Shown: positions 16,978 to 25,668 of the stretch, one piece after another
Layout of the letters: the number at the start of each line of letters is the position of its first letter
How positions within the stretch are numbered: the stretch's first letter is position 1
DNA from: an uncultured Lachnospiraceae bacterium
GTDB taxonomy: Bacteria; Bacillota; Clostridia; Lachnospirales; Lachnospiraceae
Assembly: GCA_910576815.1 (NCBI GenBank)
Contig: CAJTKA010000001.1
Coordinates: 62,001 to 126,000, forward strand
DNA: 64,000 bases
Direction: 5' to 3'
Program-made: the position numbers and the translations under genes
The notes under the pieces: model-generated
Database searches by the model: none
What the model was told of the DNA's origin: nothing
The model's input: only the letters and a program-made list of their open reading frames with translations

Positions 16978-17483
16978 AAGCAGCAAAAGGAACGGTATTT
17001 AAGTACGGAGACAATGTAGATACGGACGTGATCATTCCCGCCCGTTACTTAAATTCCTCCGATCCGGCGGAGCTTGCGACGCATTGCATGGAGGACATCG
17101 ATAAGAATTTTATTTCTAAAGTGAAAAAGGGCGATATCATTGTCGCTACCAAAAATTTCGGTTGCGGTTCATCCAGAGAACACGCGCCCATCGCCATCAA
17201 AGCGGCAGGCGTTAGCTGCGTGATCGCAGAGACCTTTGCGAGAATCTTTTACCGCAATGCCATCAATATCGGCCTGCCCATCGTGGAATGTCCGGAGGCG
17301 GCCTGTGCAATCGAGGCGGGAGACGAGGTAGAGGTGAATTTCGATACTGGCGTGATCACGGACGTGACCAAAGGGACGACCTATCAGGGACAGGCTTTTC
17401 CTGAGTTCATGCAGAAGATCATTGCAGCGGAAGGGTTAGTTAACTATATTAACACAACTCAGAGCCATGCGGATTTAGGATGA
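16974..17483 (+). CDS. leuD: 3-isopropylmalate dehydratase, small subunit
   Basis: The swivel-domain subunit that pairs with LeuC. The 169 residues start with KGTVFKYGDNVDTDVIIPARYL and contain the substrate-binding loop NFGCGSSREHAPIAIK (about 60-75). Its start overlaps the stop of the 45-residue ORF by 4 nt. The last ten residues (NTTQSHADLG) are encoded by the left arm of a hairpin-rich element that begins at 17454. The family normally ends near GLVNY, so the tail looks acquired; this is inference. Confidence 0.94.
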   Translation: MKAAKGTVFKYGDNVDTDVIIPARYLNSSDPAELATHCMEDIDKNFISKVKKGDIIVATKNFGCGSSREHAPIAIKAAGVSCVIAETFARIFYRNAINIGLPIVECPEAACAIEAGDEVEVNFDTGVITDVTKGTTYQGQAFPEFMQKIIAAEGLVNYINTTQSHADLG

Positions 17484-17603
17484 ATCAGACCATGAGAGCT
17501 TGCTCTCGATGGGATGATGCAGCATAAATCCATATGGCGAGAGCCATCAATGAACAAAAGGAAAGCTGCGAAGCAGTGATTTTGCGAATTGGCTCTGAGT
17601 TGT
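17454..17603. repeat. Hairpin-rich intergenic element A (150 nt)
   Basis: Perfect 14-bp terminal inverted repeats, ACAACTCAGAGCCA (17454-17467) and TGGCTCTGAGTTGT (17590-17603), enclose several hairpins: CCATGAGAG/CTCTCGATGG with loop CTTG, ATGGC-GAGA-GCCAT with a GNRA-type loop, and CTGC-GAA-GCAG. An alternative pairing joins GCCATGCGGATTTA with TAAATCCATATGGC (13 of 14 positions), so two competing folds exist. The left arm lies in the leuD coding end. It shares the core GATTTTGCGA with element B (47881-47990). Confidence 0.65.
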
Positions 17604-17619
17604 CTGAGGGAAGGAAACT

Positions 17620-18375
17620 ATGATCTATCGGGTCGGTGACAGCGGTGACCCCACCTTTGACTATAGCAGTCAATTAAAACCTGCCAAGAATGCGGAAAGC
17701 CAGGAGAAATTCAGCCTGGATAAACAGAAAGAGCAGGAGTACACTGCTAAGAAAGAGGAAAAGGGCGAAGACAAAAAACTACATGAAAAGCCCGGCGCAC
17801 AAAGCAAGATGCGGGATGGCGTCAAACTGGAACTTTCGGTTGGCAAAGATACTCAGGAGACGTCGAAAAAAGAAAAAACGGCAAAGAGCCAGACTGCTGA
17901 CGGGCCCTCCTTTTTTTCGATTGTTCAGAGTTTGATCGCCGCAGTAAAAGATTTTTTTTATCGGGTATGGAACGATGTGCCTCCGGAGCCGCTTTCTGAG
18001 GAAGTAACGCCGGAGGAAGCGGAGCGTTATACCGAAGAATATTATGCGATGAAGGGCATTTCGCCTGAACGCACAGAAATGGAAGATATCGATACTGATT
18101 CGGAGTCAGAAGTATTGCAGATCGGAAAGCCGACGGCGGAGACGCAACAAAGCTACGCGGCAGACCAGGCCGTGCGGGATGAAAAAATCAGGGGACATCT
18201 CCGAACGGGAGATTTGGACCGGGTGATCAGTCTGCTAACAGATGACGGCAAAAAAGCGGTTGCCAAAAATTCAACTTTGTTGACTTATTATGATAAAAGC
18301 GGGAAGCTGACACAAATCAATGCGTCAGACAGAGAGCGGATCCTCCACGGGGACCGCAATGTGAGAACATTATAA
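17620..18375 (+). CDS. Hypothetical hydrophilic protein
   Basis: A 251-residue protein with no recognised domain. About residues 15-95 are dominated by Lys, Glu, Gln and Asp and look disordered. A short hydrophobic stretch (FFSIVQSLIAAVKDFFYRVW, about 100-120) may be an amphipathic or membrane-associated helix. The C-terminal third contains a more ordered segment (RTGDLDRVISLLTDDGKKAVAK). GAGGGAAGG precedes the ATG. It follows leuD and element A on the same strand and converges with the diguanylate cyclase gene, overlapping its end by 6 nt. Function unknown. Confidence 0.75.
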   Translation: MIYRVGDSGDPTFDYSSQLKPAKNAESQEKFSLDKQKEQEYTAKKEEKGEDKKLHEKPGAQSKMRDGVKLELSVGKDTQETSKKEKTAKSQTADGPSFFSIVQSLIAAVKDFFYRVWNDVPPEPLSEEVTPEEAERYTEEYYAMKGISPERTEMEDIDTDSESEVLQIGKPTAETQQSYAADQAVRDEKIRGHLRTGDLDRVISLLTDDGKKAVAKNSTLLTYYDKSGKLTQINASDRERILHGDRNVRTL

Positions 18376-19515
18376 TACCACGGCATTTTTTCCGCCCCGT
18401 TTGCCGCGATAGAGATTATAATCAGCTCTGGTGATCGTTTCCTCTACTGCCTCCCGTTTTTCATGCAGAGCGATTCCTAAGGTAAGCGAGCAGTGAATCC
18501 ATTTCTCATTCAGATCAAACACTTTGTTCGCTACGTTTCTGCGGATATTCTCTGCGATGCGATAAGAACTTTCCTCCGAAGCGTTGTTTAACAGGATGAG
18601 AATCTCCTCGCCGCCCCAGCGGCAGACATAGCCCTTTTCCCGCACCTGTTCCGTAGTTATTTTTGCAACGCCTTTTAAGACCACATCACCAAAATCATGT
18701 CCGTAGGTATCATTCACCTTCTTGAAATCATCGATATCACACATGATGAGTGCAAAGCTAACATCGGATTCGACCGCCTGCGAAAGAAACACATCCATAC
18801 TGCGGCGGTTGTATAATCCGGTCAAAGGATCCGTACTGGCAAGTTTATCCAGAATAGCATTCTGATGCTGCAGCTGATTGCTGGAAAGCCTGATTTCAAA
18901 TACAAACACCAGCGTAAACAGAATCAGGAAGACAAAGGTGCAGCTGGCATTGAAAATATAAAGAGAAAGTTCGAAAATCTCATTGTCCAAAATGATAAGG
19001 GGCTCTCTGTAAAATGACAGTATCTTACAGAGAAAAAAAGCAAACATGGAGATGACAGCCAGTGAAATGGCAATCTTTATTTTCCTGCGGTTGATGTCCA
19101 GCATATAGCAGATATAGAAACCGACAGGAATGATGGCGATGATATACTGGGCAAAGCCGTACTGCCAGCCGAGAACCAGGCAGGCGGCGAATGAATGCAG
19201 GATAACTTCCAGATAGGTAATAAAATAAATCTTGAGATAATGCTCCCTGCCTTTGTGAATCAGATGAAAGCAGGTGAGGTAAGTGGCAATGCTGCAAATA
19301 TTAAAGATAAACAGCGGTATCACACGAAAGACATAAAATACACAGAGCAGGAGCACATGGACAGACATAACAGAGCCGATCATCAGGTAGAATTTCAGCT
19401 TGTTTGTGATCTGCGTCCTGCCGATCAACACATCTTTCAGTTGTCTGATGCCTTTTCTCAGGCGGTGTCCTAGTGTACGCATATCTGTGGTTCCCGTTCT
19501 ATGTCCTGTCTTCAT
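18370..19515 (-). CDS. Membrane-bound diguanylate cyclase (GGDEF)
   Basis: Makes cyclic di-GMP from two GTP. The 381 residues start with a basic segment, followed by about six transmembrane helices (about 40-205) with short loops, and a C-terminal GGDEF domain (about 215-381) with DPLTGLYNRRSMDVFL and the active-site signature written GGEEI. The Phe-to-Ile change at the last position is a variant I would still expect to be active; no RxxD inhibitory site is seen upstream of it. Another possible start is the ATG at codon 12, after GGGAACC. A consensus-like promoter lies 30-60 nt upstream. Confidence 0.88.
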   Translation of the reverse strand: MKTGHRTGTTDMRTLGHRLRKGIRQLKDVLIGRTQITNKLKFYLMIGSVMSVHVLLLCVFYVFRVIPLFIFNICSIATYLTCFHLIHKGREHYLKIYFITYLEVILHSFAACLVLGWQYGFAQYIIAIIPVGFYICYMLDINRRKIKIAISLAVISMFAFFLCKILSFYREPLIILDNEIFELSLYIFNASCTFVFLILFTLVFVFEIRLSSNQLQHQNAILDKLASTDPLTGLYNRRSMDVFLSQAVESDVSFALIMCDIDDFKKVNDTYGHDFGDVVLKGVAKITTEQVREKGYVCRWGGEEILILLNNASEESSYRIAENIRRNVANKVFDLNEKWIHCSLTLGIALHEKREAVEETITRADYNLYRGKRGGKNAVVL

Positions 19516-19546
19516 ATAATGGCAAATTCCGTAAATATTCTATTAT

Positions 19547-19575
19547 AGTATATCCTACAATCATTCTTTTGTAAA
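19547..19575 (-). promoter_or_regulatory. Promoter for the diguanylate cyclase gene
   Basis: On the minus strand TTTACA (19575-19570), a 17-bp spacer and TATACT (19552-19547). It would start transcription near 19540, about 25 nt before the ATG. Confidence 0.65.
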
Positions 19576-19613
19576 TTATTTCTCATACATTTGCGCATAT
19601 TTTGTGAAAACAC

Positions 19614-19642
19614 TTGTTCGACGCCACTATATCTGGTATACT
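19614..19642 (+). promoter_or_regulatory. Promoter placing the start codon at +1
   Basis: TTGTTC, a 17-bp spacer and TATACT (19637-19642). Transcription is expected to start near 19649-19650, which is the A of the likely ATG of the next gene, so the mRNA may have no leader. Confidence 0.6.
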
Positions 19643-19649
19643 GAAGGAC

Positions 19650-20390
19650 ATGAATGAGAACGCATTTGAACGTGCAAAATGTAAGGTGTTATTAAAACAA
19701 CATGATCCTCACGGGTTCGGTACGCTGCAGGAAAAGACGGTCCATGCGGTGATGAAGCTCTACTATGAGCCGAATGAAGATTATCATGAGGTGCCTGTGG
19801 AGGGATTTATCGCGGATATTTACAAAGAGGGACACATCATCGAGATCCAGAACGGGCATTTTGAGAACCTGCGGCCCAAGCTTGCGGCCTTTCTGCCCCT
19901 TTATCAGGTGACGGTAGTGTATCCGATCCCTCATGCGAAGTGGGTGCTGTGGATGGACGAGGCGACCGGGGAACTCTCCGAGCGCCATAAATCCCCCATA
20001 AAGGGCAGCATTTACCATGCCTTTCCCGAATTATACCGCATCAAGGCGTTTTTGAAGGATCCTAACCTAAAGCTTATCTTTCCGCTGATCGATATGGACG
20101 AATACCGTCTTTTGAACGGCTGGAGCAAAAACAGGAAACGCGGTTCCTCGCGCTATGACAGGATGCCGCTTGCACTGGTCGAGGAGACTGTGATCGAGCG
20201 CGCAGAGGACTTTATGCAAGTGATTCCCTGCGAGTTAAGCGACAGCTTTACGGTAAAGGAGTTTGCGGCGGCGGCCAAGATCCATCGGGATCTCGCGGGA
20301 TCTGTGGTGCCTGTTTTGCGGGAAATCGGGCTGTTGACACGGATCGGAAAGCGCGGACGGGAGTATTTATATGAGGTCGTCGAGAATTGA
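19650..20390 (+). CDS. Conserved hypothetical protein
   Basis: A 246-residue soluble protein of a family found in Clostridia whose function I do not know. Its conserved core reads VPVEGFIADIYKEGHIIEIQ followed by LAAFLPLYQVTVVYPIPH, resembling a small nuclease-like or nucleotide-binding fold, which is speculative. The C-terminal part (about 190-240) looks like a winged helix (FTVKEFAAAAKIHRDLAGSV, then IGLLTRIGKRGREYLYEV). The ATG at 19650 is chosen; upstream codons belong to the promoter. Only a weak AAGGA lies before it, consistent with a leaderless transcript. It is divergent from the diguanylate cyclase gene. Confidence 0.75.
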   Translation: MNENAFERAKCKVLLKQHDPHGFGTLQEKTVHAVMKLYYEPNEDYHEVPVEGFIADIYKEGHIIEIQNGHFENLRPKLAAFLPLYQVTVVYPIPHAKWVLWMDEATGELSERHKSPIKGSIYHAFPELYRIKAFLKDPNLKLIFPLIDMDEYRLLNGWSKNRKRGSSRYDRMPLALVEETVIERAEDFMQVIPCELSDSFTVKEFAAAAKIHRDLAGSVVPVLREIGLLTRIGKRGREYLYEVVEN

Positions 20391-20477
20391 CATGGCTTAC
20401 CATCCTGTCTGCACAGATGCTGACAGCGTGGAAGACATTCTGACTGACAATTTCCCACAGGATATGGTATTTTGCCT

Positions 20478-20506
20478 TTGCAAACGCACTAAATGTATGG
20501 TATACT
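20478..20506 (+). promoter_or_regulatory. Promoter for parE-parC
   Basis: TTGCAA, a 17-bp spacer, then TATACT preceded by TGG (extended -10). It lies about 98 nt before the parE start. Confidence 0.5.
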
Positions 20507-20603
20507 ACGCATGTTAATATGCAGCAATAATTAGCAGTGCGCAGACATTAGGGTAAACAGGGAAGGGAGCTTGCACTGTTGACTAAAAAAGTAAGAGGTA
20601 ATT

Positions 20604-22532
20604 ATGGCAAAAACGGAAACAAACACATATGACGCTTCCAGCATTCATGTTTTGGAGGGGTTGGAAGCTGTGCGGGTACGCCCCGGAATGTACATCGGCA
20701 GTGTATCCACCAAAGGCTTGAATCACCTGATCTACGAAATCATGGACAACGCGGTGGACGAACATCTGGCGGGCTTTTGCAGCACCATCAGGGTGACGCT
20801 TGAGGCGGACGGTTCCGCCACCGTCTCGGATAATGGACGCGGTATTCCCGTGGGGATGCACGAAAAAGGAATCAGCGCGGAAAGGCTGGTTTTCACGACC
20901 CTCCATGCGGGCGGCAAATTTGACAACGACGCTTACAAGACCAGCGGCGGACTCCACGGTGTGGGCTCTTCGGTGGTCAATGCGCTGTCCACATATCTGC
21001 ATGTGACCGTAAAGACCGGCGGGCAGATCTATGAGGATCACTATGAGCGCGGCATTCCCACGCTGGAATTAAAGGACGGCCTTCTTCCCGTGGTGGGAAA
21101 GACCAGAGAATCGGGCACCACTGTCAATTTCCTGCCGGACGATACCATCTTTGACAAAACGCGTTTTAAGGAGGACGAAGTCAAGAGCCGCCTCCATGAG
21201 ACTGCTTACTTAAATCCGGAACTTACCATCATCTACGAGGATAAGAGAGGGACTGAGGTCGAGCATATCGAGTATCATGAGCCCGAGGGCATCGTTGGTT
21301 TTATCAAGGATATAAACAAGAGCCGCGAGGCAGTCTGCGATGTCATCTACTTTAAAGGCGAAGCGGAAGGGATCACCGTAGAAGGCGCCTTCCAGTATGT
21401 GAACGAGTTTCACGAGAATGTGCTGGGTTTTTGTAACAATATCTACAACGCCGAAGGCGGTACCCATCTGACAGGCTTTAAGACCATGTTCACAAACGTG
21501 ATCAATACCTATGCCAGAGGCCTTAACATCTTAAAGGAAAAGGACGTGAACTTCACCGGTGCGGATGTGAGAAACGGCATGACGGCGGTCGTTTCCATTA
21601 AACATCCCGATCCCCGTTTCGAGGGCCAGACGAAGACGAAGCTGGACAATCAGGACGCGGCCAAGGTAGTCAGTAAGGTAACAGGCGACGAGATCGTACG
21701 TTTTTTTGACCGCAATCTGGAAACCTTAAAGAGCATCATCGGCTGCGCGGAAAAGGCGGCAAAGATTCGTAAAACGGAGGAGAAAGCAAAGACCAATCTG
21801 CTGACCAAGCAGAAGTTCTCCTTTGATACCAACGGCAAACTTGCCAACTGCGAATCGAAGGACGCTTCCAAATGCGAAATCTTTATCGTGGAGGGTGATT
21901 CCGCGGGCGGCAGCGCGAAAACTGCCAGAAACCGCATGTACCAGGCAATTCTGCCGATTCGCGGTAAAATCCTGAACGTGGAGAAGGCCAGTATCGATAA
22001 GGTGCTGGCAAATGCCGAAATCAAGACCATGATCAATGCTTTCGGCTGCGGCTTTTCGGAAGGGTACGGCAACGACTTCGACATTTCCAAACTGCGCTAC
22101 GATAAGATCATTATCATGGCCGATGCGGACGTGGACGGCGAACATATATCCACGCTGTTGCTGACTCTGTTTTATCGATTCATGCCTGAACTGATTTATG
22201 AGGGTCATGTTTACATCGCCATGCCGCCCCTCTATAAGGCGATGCCCTCCAAAGGGGCGGAGGAGTATCTCTACGACGATAAAGCTCTGGAAAAATACCG
22301 AAAAAAGCATAAAGGCCCGTTTACCTTACAGAGATATAAGGGTCTTGGTGAGATGGATGCCGAACAGCTTTGGGAGACCACGCTTGACCCCGATACCAGA
22401 TATTTAAAGCAGGTTGAGATCGAAGATGCCCGCATGGCCAGTGAGGTCACGGAGATGCTGATGGGCACGGAGGTGGCACCCAGAAAGACTTTTATCTACA
22501 AGAACGCGCAGGAGGCGGAGCTGGATATATAG
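20604..22532 (+). CDS. parE: Type IIA topoisomerase subunit B (topoisomerase IV-like)
   Basis: The ATPase subunit of a type IIA topoisomerase that relaxes or decatenates DNA. The 642 residues include the GHKL ATP site (EIMDNAVDEH, DNGRGIPVG, GGLHGVGSSVVNALS), the transducer domain, and the TOPRIM domain with EGDSAGGSAKTARNR and the metal motif MADADVDGEH. Sequence alone hardly separates ParE from GyrB; I call it ParE because the adjacent subunit looks like ParC and because gyrB-gyrA normally sit near dnaA. A GAGG ribosome binding site lies 10 nt upstream. Confidence 0.82.
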   Translation: MAKTETNTYDASSIHVLEGLEAVRVRPGMYIGSVSTKGLNHLIYEIMDNAVDEHLAGFCSTIRVTLEADGSATVSDNGRGIPVGMHEKGISAERLVFTTLHAGGKFDNDAYKTSGGLHGVGSSVVNALSTYLHVTVKTGGQIYEDHYERGIPTLELKDGLLPVVGKTRESGTTVNFLPDDTIFDKTRFKEDEVKSRLHETAYLNPELTIIYEDKRGTEVEHIEYHEPEGIVGFIKDINKSREAVCDVIYFKGEAEGITVEGAFQYVNEFHENVLGFCNNIYNAEGGTHLTGFKTMFTNVINTYARGLNILKEKDVNFTGADVRNGMTAVVSIKHPDPRFEGQTKTKLDNQDAAKVVSKVTGDEIVRFFDRNLETLKSIIGCAEKAAKIRKTEEKAKTNLLTKQKFSFDTNGKLANCESKDASKCEIFIVEGDSAGGSAKTARNRMYQAILPIRGKILNVEKASIDKVLANAEIKTMINAFGCGFSEGYGNDFDISKLRYDKIIIMADADVDGEHISTLLLTLFYRFMPELIYEGHVYIAMPPLYKAMPSKGAEEYLYDDKALEKYRKKHKGPFTLQRYKGLGEMDAEQLWETTLDPDTRYLKQVEIEDARMASEVTEMLMGTEVAPRKTFIYKNAQEAELDI

Positions 22533-22621
22533 CGTAACGGCGTGAAGCTGTAGATGTCATGATAATTATGATCAGAAAATAGATGAGCAGGAATGCTTTC
22601 CTGAAAAGAGAGAGAATAAAA

Positions 22622-24862
22622 ATGGATGACAGAATCATCAAAACAGAATACTCAGAGGTCATGCAGAAATCTTTTATTGACTATGCCATGAGCGTGATTA
22701 TCGCCAGAGCTCTGCCCGATGTCAGGGACGGTTTAAAGCCGGTACAGCGGCGGACGCTCTATGATATGCACGAGCTGGGCATCCGTTATGACAGGCCTTA
22801 CCGCAAATCAGCCCGTATCGTCGGCGATACCATGGGTAAATATCATCCCCACGGAGACAGTTCCATCTACGAAGCGCTGGTGGTGATGTCGCAGGACTTC
22901 AAAAAAGGCCTGCCTCTGATCGACGGCCACGGCAACTTTGGCAATATCGAGGGCGACGGCGCGGCGGCCATGCGTTACACGGAGGCACGCCTGGAGCAGA
23001 TCACGCAGGAAGCTTTTCTGGCTGATCTGGACAAGGACGTAGTGGACTTCATTCCTAACTTTGACGAGACGGAGAAGGAGCCGTGCGTCCTGCCCGTAAA
23101 GATCCCCAATCTTTTGGTAAATGGTTCGGAGGGCATCGCCGTCGGTATGGCGACCAACATCCCGCCTCACAATCTGGCGGAGGTGATCGATGCCACCAAA
23201 GCCTATATGCTCGATGAAAACATCACCACCAGAGAGCTGATGCGCTATGTCAAAGGCCCCGATTTTCCCACAGGCGGCATCGTCATCAACCAGGATGAAC
23301 TGCCTGAAATCTATGAGACGGGCATGGGCAAGATCAAACTGCGCGGCAAGGTGGAAGTAGAGAAGGCCAAGGGCGGCAAGACCAACCTGGTCATCACCGA
23401 GATCCCTTATACCATGATCGGCGCTAATATCGGTAAATTCCTGATGGATGTGGCGGCCCTTGCAGAGACGAAAAAAACGCAGGATATCGTGGATATCACG
23501 AACCAGTCCTCCAAAGAAGGCATCCGCATCGTCATTGAGCTGCGCAAAGACGCCGATATCGAAAACTTTAAGAATCTGCTCTACAAAAAGACCCGTCTGG
23601 AAGATACCTTTGGCGTCAATATGCTGGCCATCTCAGACGGACGCCCGGAGACCATGGGCTTAAAAGAGATCATCCGCGAGAGCGTCAATTTCCAGTACGA
23701 GGTCGCGGCCAGAAAATATAAAAATCTGCTGGAAAAGGAACTGGAGCGCAAGGAGATCCAGGAAGGTCTGATCAAAGCCTGCAACGTAATCGATTTGATC
23801 ATCGAGATCCTGCGCGGGTCCAAGGACCGTGCGATGGCCAAAGCCTGCCTGGTGGAAGGCAAAATCGACGGCATCAAATTCAAGTCCAGAGAATCCAAAG
23901 TGATGGCGGCCCAGCTGCAGTTTAGCGAAAAGCAGGCGAACGCGATTTTGGAAATGCGCCTCTATAAATTGATCGGTTTGGAAATCGAGGCTTTGATCGA
24001 GGAGCATGAGGAGACGCTTGCCAATATCTATCGTTATGAAGACATTCTGGCACGCCGCGATTCCATGGCACAGGTCATCATCAATGAATTGGAGGAAATC
24101 AAGGAGAAATATAAGCGCAAACGGCGCACACAGGTCACCAATGCGGAGGAAGCGGTGTATGTGGAAAAGCAGATCGAGGAAATGGATATCGTCTTCTTGA
24201 TGGACCGCTTCGGTTATGCGAAGACGATCGACACGGCTACTTATGAGCGCAATAAGGAGGCGGCGGATACAGAGAACCGATTCGCCTTTGTCTGCAAAAA
24301 TACCGGAAAAGTCTGCCTGTTTACCAACACAGGTCAGCTTCATACCGTAAAAGCCATGGATCTGCCGTTTGGTAAATTCCGGGATAAAGGAGTGCCCATT
24401 GACAATGTGAGCAATTATGATTCCGCAAAAGAATCCCTTGTCTATGCGGCAAGTCAGAGCGACCTAAATCTTTACCGTGTGATTTTCGCCACCAAACAAG
24501 CGATGCTTAAGGTGGTGGACGGCGGCGAGTTCGACGTGGCCAAGCGCACGGTGGCAGCGACAAAGCTGATGGACGGCGACGAAGTGGTGAGCGTGGTGGC
24601 ATTTAAAGAGCAACGGAATATGATTCTACAGACAAAGGGCGGCTATTTCCTGCGCTTCCCCGTGGAGGAGATCCCCGAGAAGAAAAAGGGAGCCATCGGC
24701 GTGCGGGGTATGAAGCTTACCGCTTCCGATGAGGTTGAGGCTGTCTATTATTCACAAAATGCGGTGGAACAGAGCATCGAATATGGAGAGCGAACGCTGG
24801 AACTCAATAAGATCAAGCTTGGGCATCGTGACTGTAAGGGAGTAAAGCTTAGGCTGCAATAG
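22622..24862 (+). CDS. parC: Type IIA topoisomerase subunit A (topoisomerase IV-like)
   Basis: The DNA-cleaving subunit. The 746 residues carry the winged-helix motif (PVQRRTLYDMHELG), the quinolone-determining region HPHGDSSIYEAL with the ParC-like double serine and no known resistance change, and the catalytic Tyr119 in AAMRYTEARLE. The C-terminal domain is of the blade type but has no GyrA box (QRRGGKG), which argues for topoisomerase IV rather than gyrase. The ATG at 22622 follows AAAGAGAGAG; an upstream ATG in frame adds 13 residues unlike the family. Hairpin element C starts 2 nt after its stop. Confidence 0.85.
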   Translation: MDDRIIKTEYSEVMQKSFIDYAMSVIIARALPDVRDGLKPVQRRTLYDMHELGIRYDRPYRKSARIVGDTMGKYHPHGDSSIYEALVVMSQDFKKGLPLIDGHGNFGNIEGDGAAAMRYTEARLEQITQEAFLADLDKDVVDFIPNFDETEKEPCVLPVKIPNLLVNGSEGIAVGMATNIPPHNLAEVIDATKAYMLDENITTRELMRYVKGPDFPTGGIVINQDELPEIYETGMGKIKLRGKVEVEKAKGGKTNLVITEIPYTMIGANIGKFLMDVAALAETKKTQDIVDITNQSSKEGIRIVIELRKDADIENFKNLLYKKTRLEDTFGVNMLAISDGRPETMGLKEIIRESVNFQYEVAARKYKNLLEKELERKEIQEGLIKACNVIDLIIEILRGSKDRAMAKACLVEGKIDGIKFKSRESKVMAAQLQFSEKQANAILEMRLYKLIGLEIEALIEEHEETLANIYRYEDILARRDSMAQVIINELEEIKEKYKRKRRTQVTNAEEAVYVEKQIEEMDIVFLMDRFGYAKTIDTATYERNKEAADTENRFAFVCKNTGKVCLFTNTGQLHTVKAMDLPFGKFRDKGVPIDNVSNYDSAKESLVYAASQSDLNLYRVIFATKQAMLKVVDGGEFDVAKRTVAATKLMDGDEVVSVVAFKEQRNMILQTKGGYFLRFPVEEIPEKKKGAIGVRGMKLTASDEVEAVYYSQNAVEQSIEYGERTLELNKIKLGHRDCKGVKLRLQ

Positions 24863-24863
24863 T

Positions 24864-24960
24864 CATGAATATAACGGGCACCCTTTGTTCCTGCGCAAAA
24901 CTCGCAATAAATTGCTCAGACAGTTGCTTCGGAACAGCAGGTGTGTTCATCATATTCATG
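24864..24960. repeat. Hairpin-rich intergenic element C (97 nt)
   Basis: CATGAATAT (24864-24872) and ATATTCATG (24952-24960) are perfect 9-bp inverted ends. Nested inside are CACC/GGTG (24879-24882 with 24940-24943), TGTTCC/GGAACA (24886-24891 with 24931-24936) and GCAA-TAAA-TTGC. On the minus strand it contains TTGCGAGTTTTGCGC, similar to the TTGCGAGT of element B. It fills most of the 126-nt gap between parC and rsmD. Confidence 0.55.
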
Positions 24961-24988
24961 TCAATCGAGCTGAGAGTTAGGAGAACAC

Positions 24989-25537
24989 ATGAGAGTAATA
25001 GCAGGAACGGCGAGAAGCCTGCGCTTAAAAACCCCGGAAGGGATGGATACCAGACCTACCACTGACCGGATCAAAGAAACCCTTTTTAATATGTTGCAGC
25101 CCTATCTGCCCGACGCAGTGTTTATAGATTTGTTTGCGGGAAGCGGCGCCATCGGCATCGAGGCGTTAAGCCGCGGTGCAAGGCATGCTTACTTTGCGGA
25201 ACACGAGAAAAAGGCTCTGTCCTGCATTCGGGAAAATCTGCAGTTTACGCATCTGGCTGATCAGGCAACCATCCTGCAGACGGATGCGGTAAGCGCCCTT
25301 TACGGCATCCATGAGGCGGAAGCAGACATTATTTTTATGGATCCGCCTTATGACTGCGGTCATGAGGAGAGGGTGTTACAGGTACTCGCAGACCTTCCCT
25401 GTGTGACGAAGCAGACATTGATTGTGATTGAGACCTCTTTGAGGACGGACCTGACTTATTTGGATGAGCTTGGGTTTTCTTTGGAAAAAGAGAAAGTTTA
25501 CAAGACAAACAGGCATATTTTTTGTCAAAAAAAGTGA
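24989..25537 (+). CDS. rsmD: 16S rRNA (guanine(966)-N(2))-methyltransferase
   Basis: Methylates G966 of 16S rRNA during 30S assembly using S-adenosylmethionine. The 182 residues match the family from the first residue: MRVIAGTARSLRLKTPEG, then TRPTTDRIKETLFNML. The SAM-binding motif is FIDLFAGSGAIGIEALSRGA and the catalytic motif is DPPY (about 113-116). AGGAGA precedes the ATG. It is followed by coaD, a conserved pairing in Firmicutes, although coaD has its own promoter here. Confidence 0.93.
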   Translation: MRVIAGTARSLRLKTPEGMDTRPTTDRIKETLFNMLQPYLPDAVFIDLFAGSGAIGIEALSRGARHAYFAEHEKKALSCIRENLQFTHLADQATILQTDAVSALYGIHEAEADIIFMDPPYDCGHEERVLQVLADLPCVTKQTLIVIETSLRTDLTYLDELGFSLEKEKVYKTNRHIFCQKK

Positions 25538-25583
25538 TTTTACGCAGTTTTTTATAAAAAAATCCCAAAAAAGTAAAGACATT

Positions 25584-25612
25584 TCGACAAAAGTGTTTTA
25601 ATATAGTATCAT
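25584..25612 (+). promoter_or_regulatory. Promoter for coaD
   Basis: TCGACA (25584-25589), a 17-bp spacer and TATCAT (25607-25612), each hexamer one base from consensus. It lies about 57 nt before the coaD ATG. Confidence 0.6.
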
Positions 25613-25668
25613 AGTTTTAGTCGTGTGCTATCACTTTCCCGATATTGAAAAAATGGCGAGGGCTTTTC

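Noticed and set aside
19607..19619. Possible LexA half-site (ACACTTGTTCG) at the 19650 gene promoter
   Set aside because: Only the right half matches; the left half (AAAAC) is too far from CGAAC, and no DNA-repair role is evident.
24865..25065. 66-residue frame between parC and rsmD
   Set aside because: It has no ribosome binding site, overlaps the rsmD start in another frame, and is made of the palindromic element.
25545..25570. A/T-rich palindrome after rsmD as a terminator
   Set aside because: It consists almost only of A and T with no stable stem.
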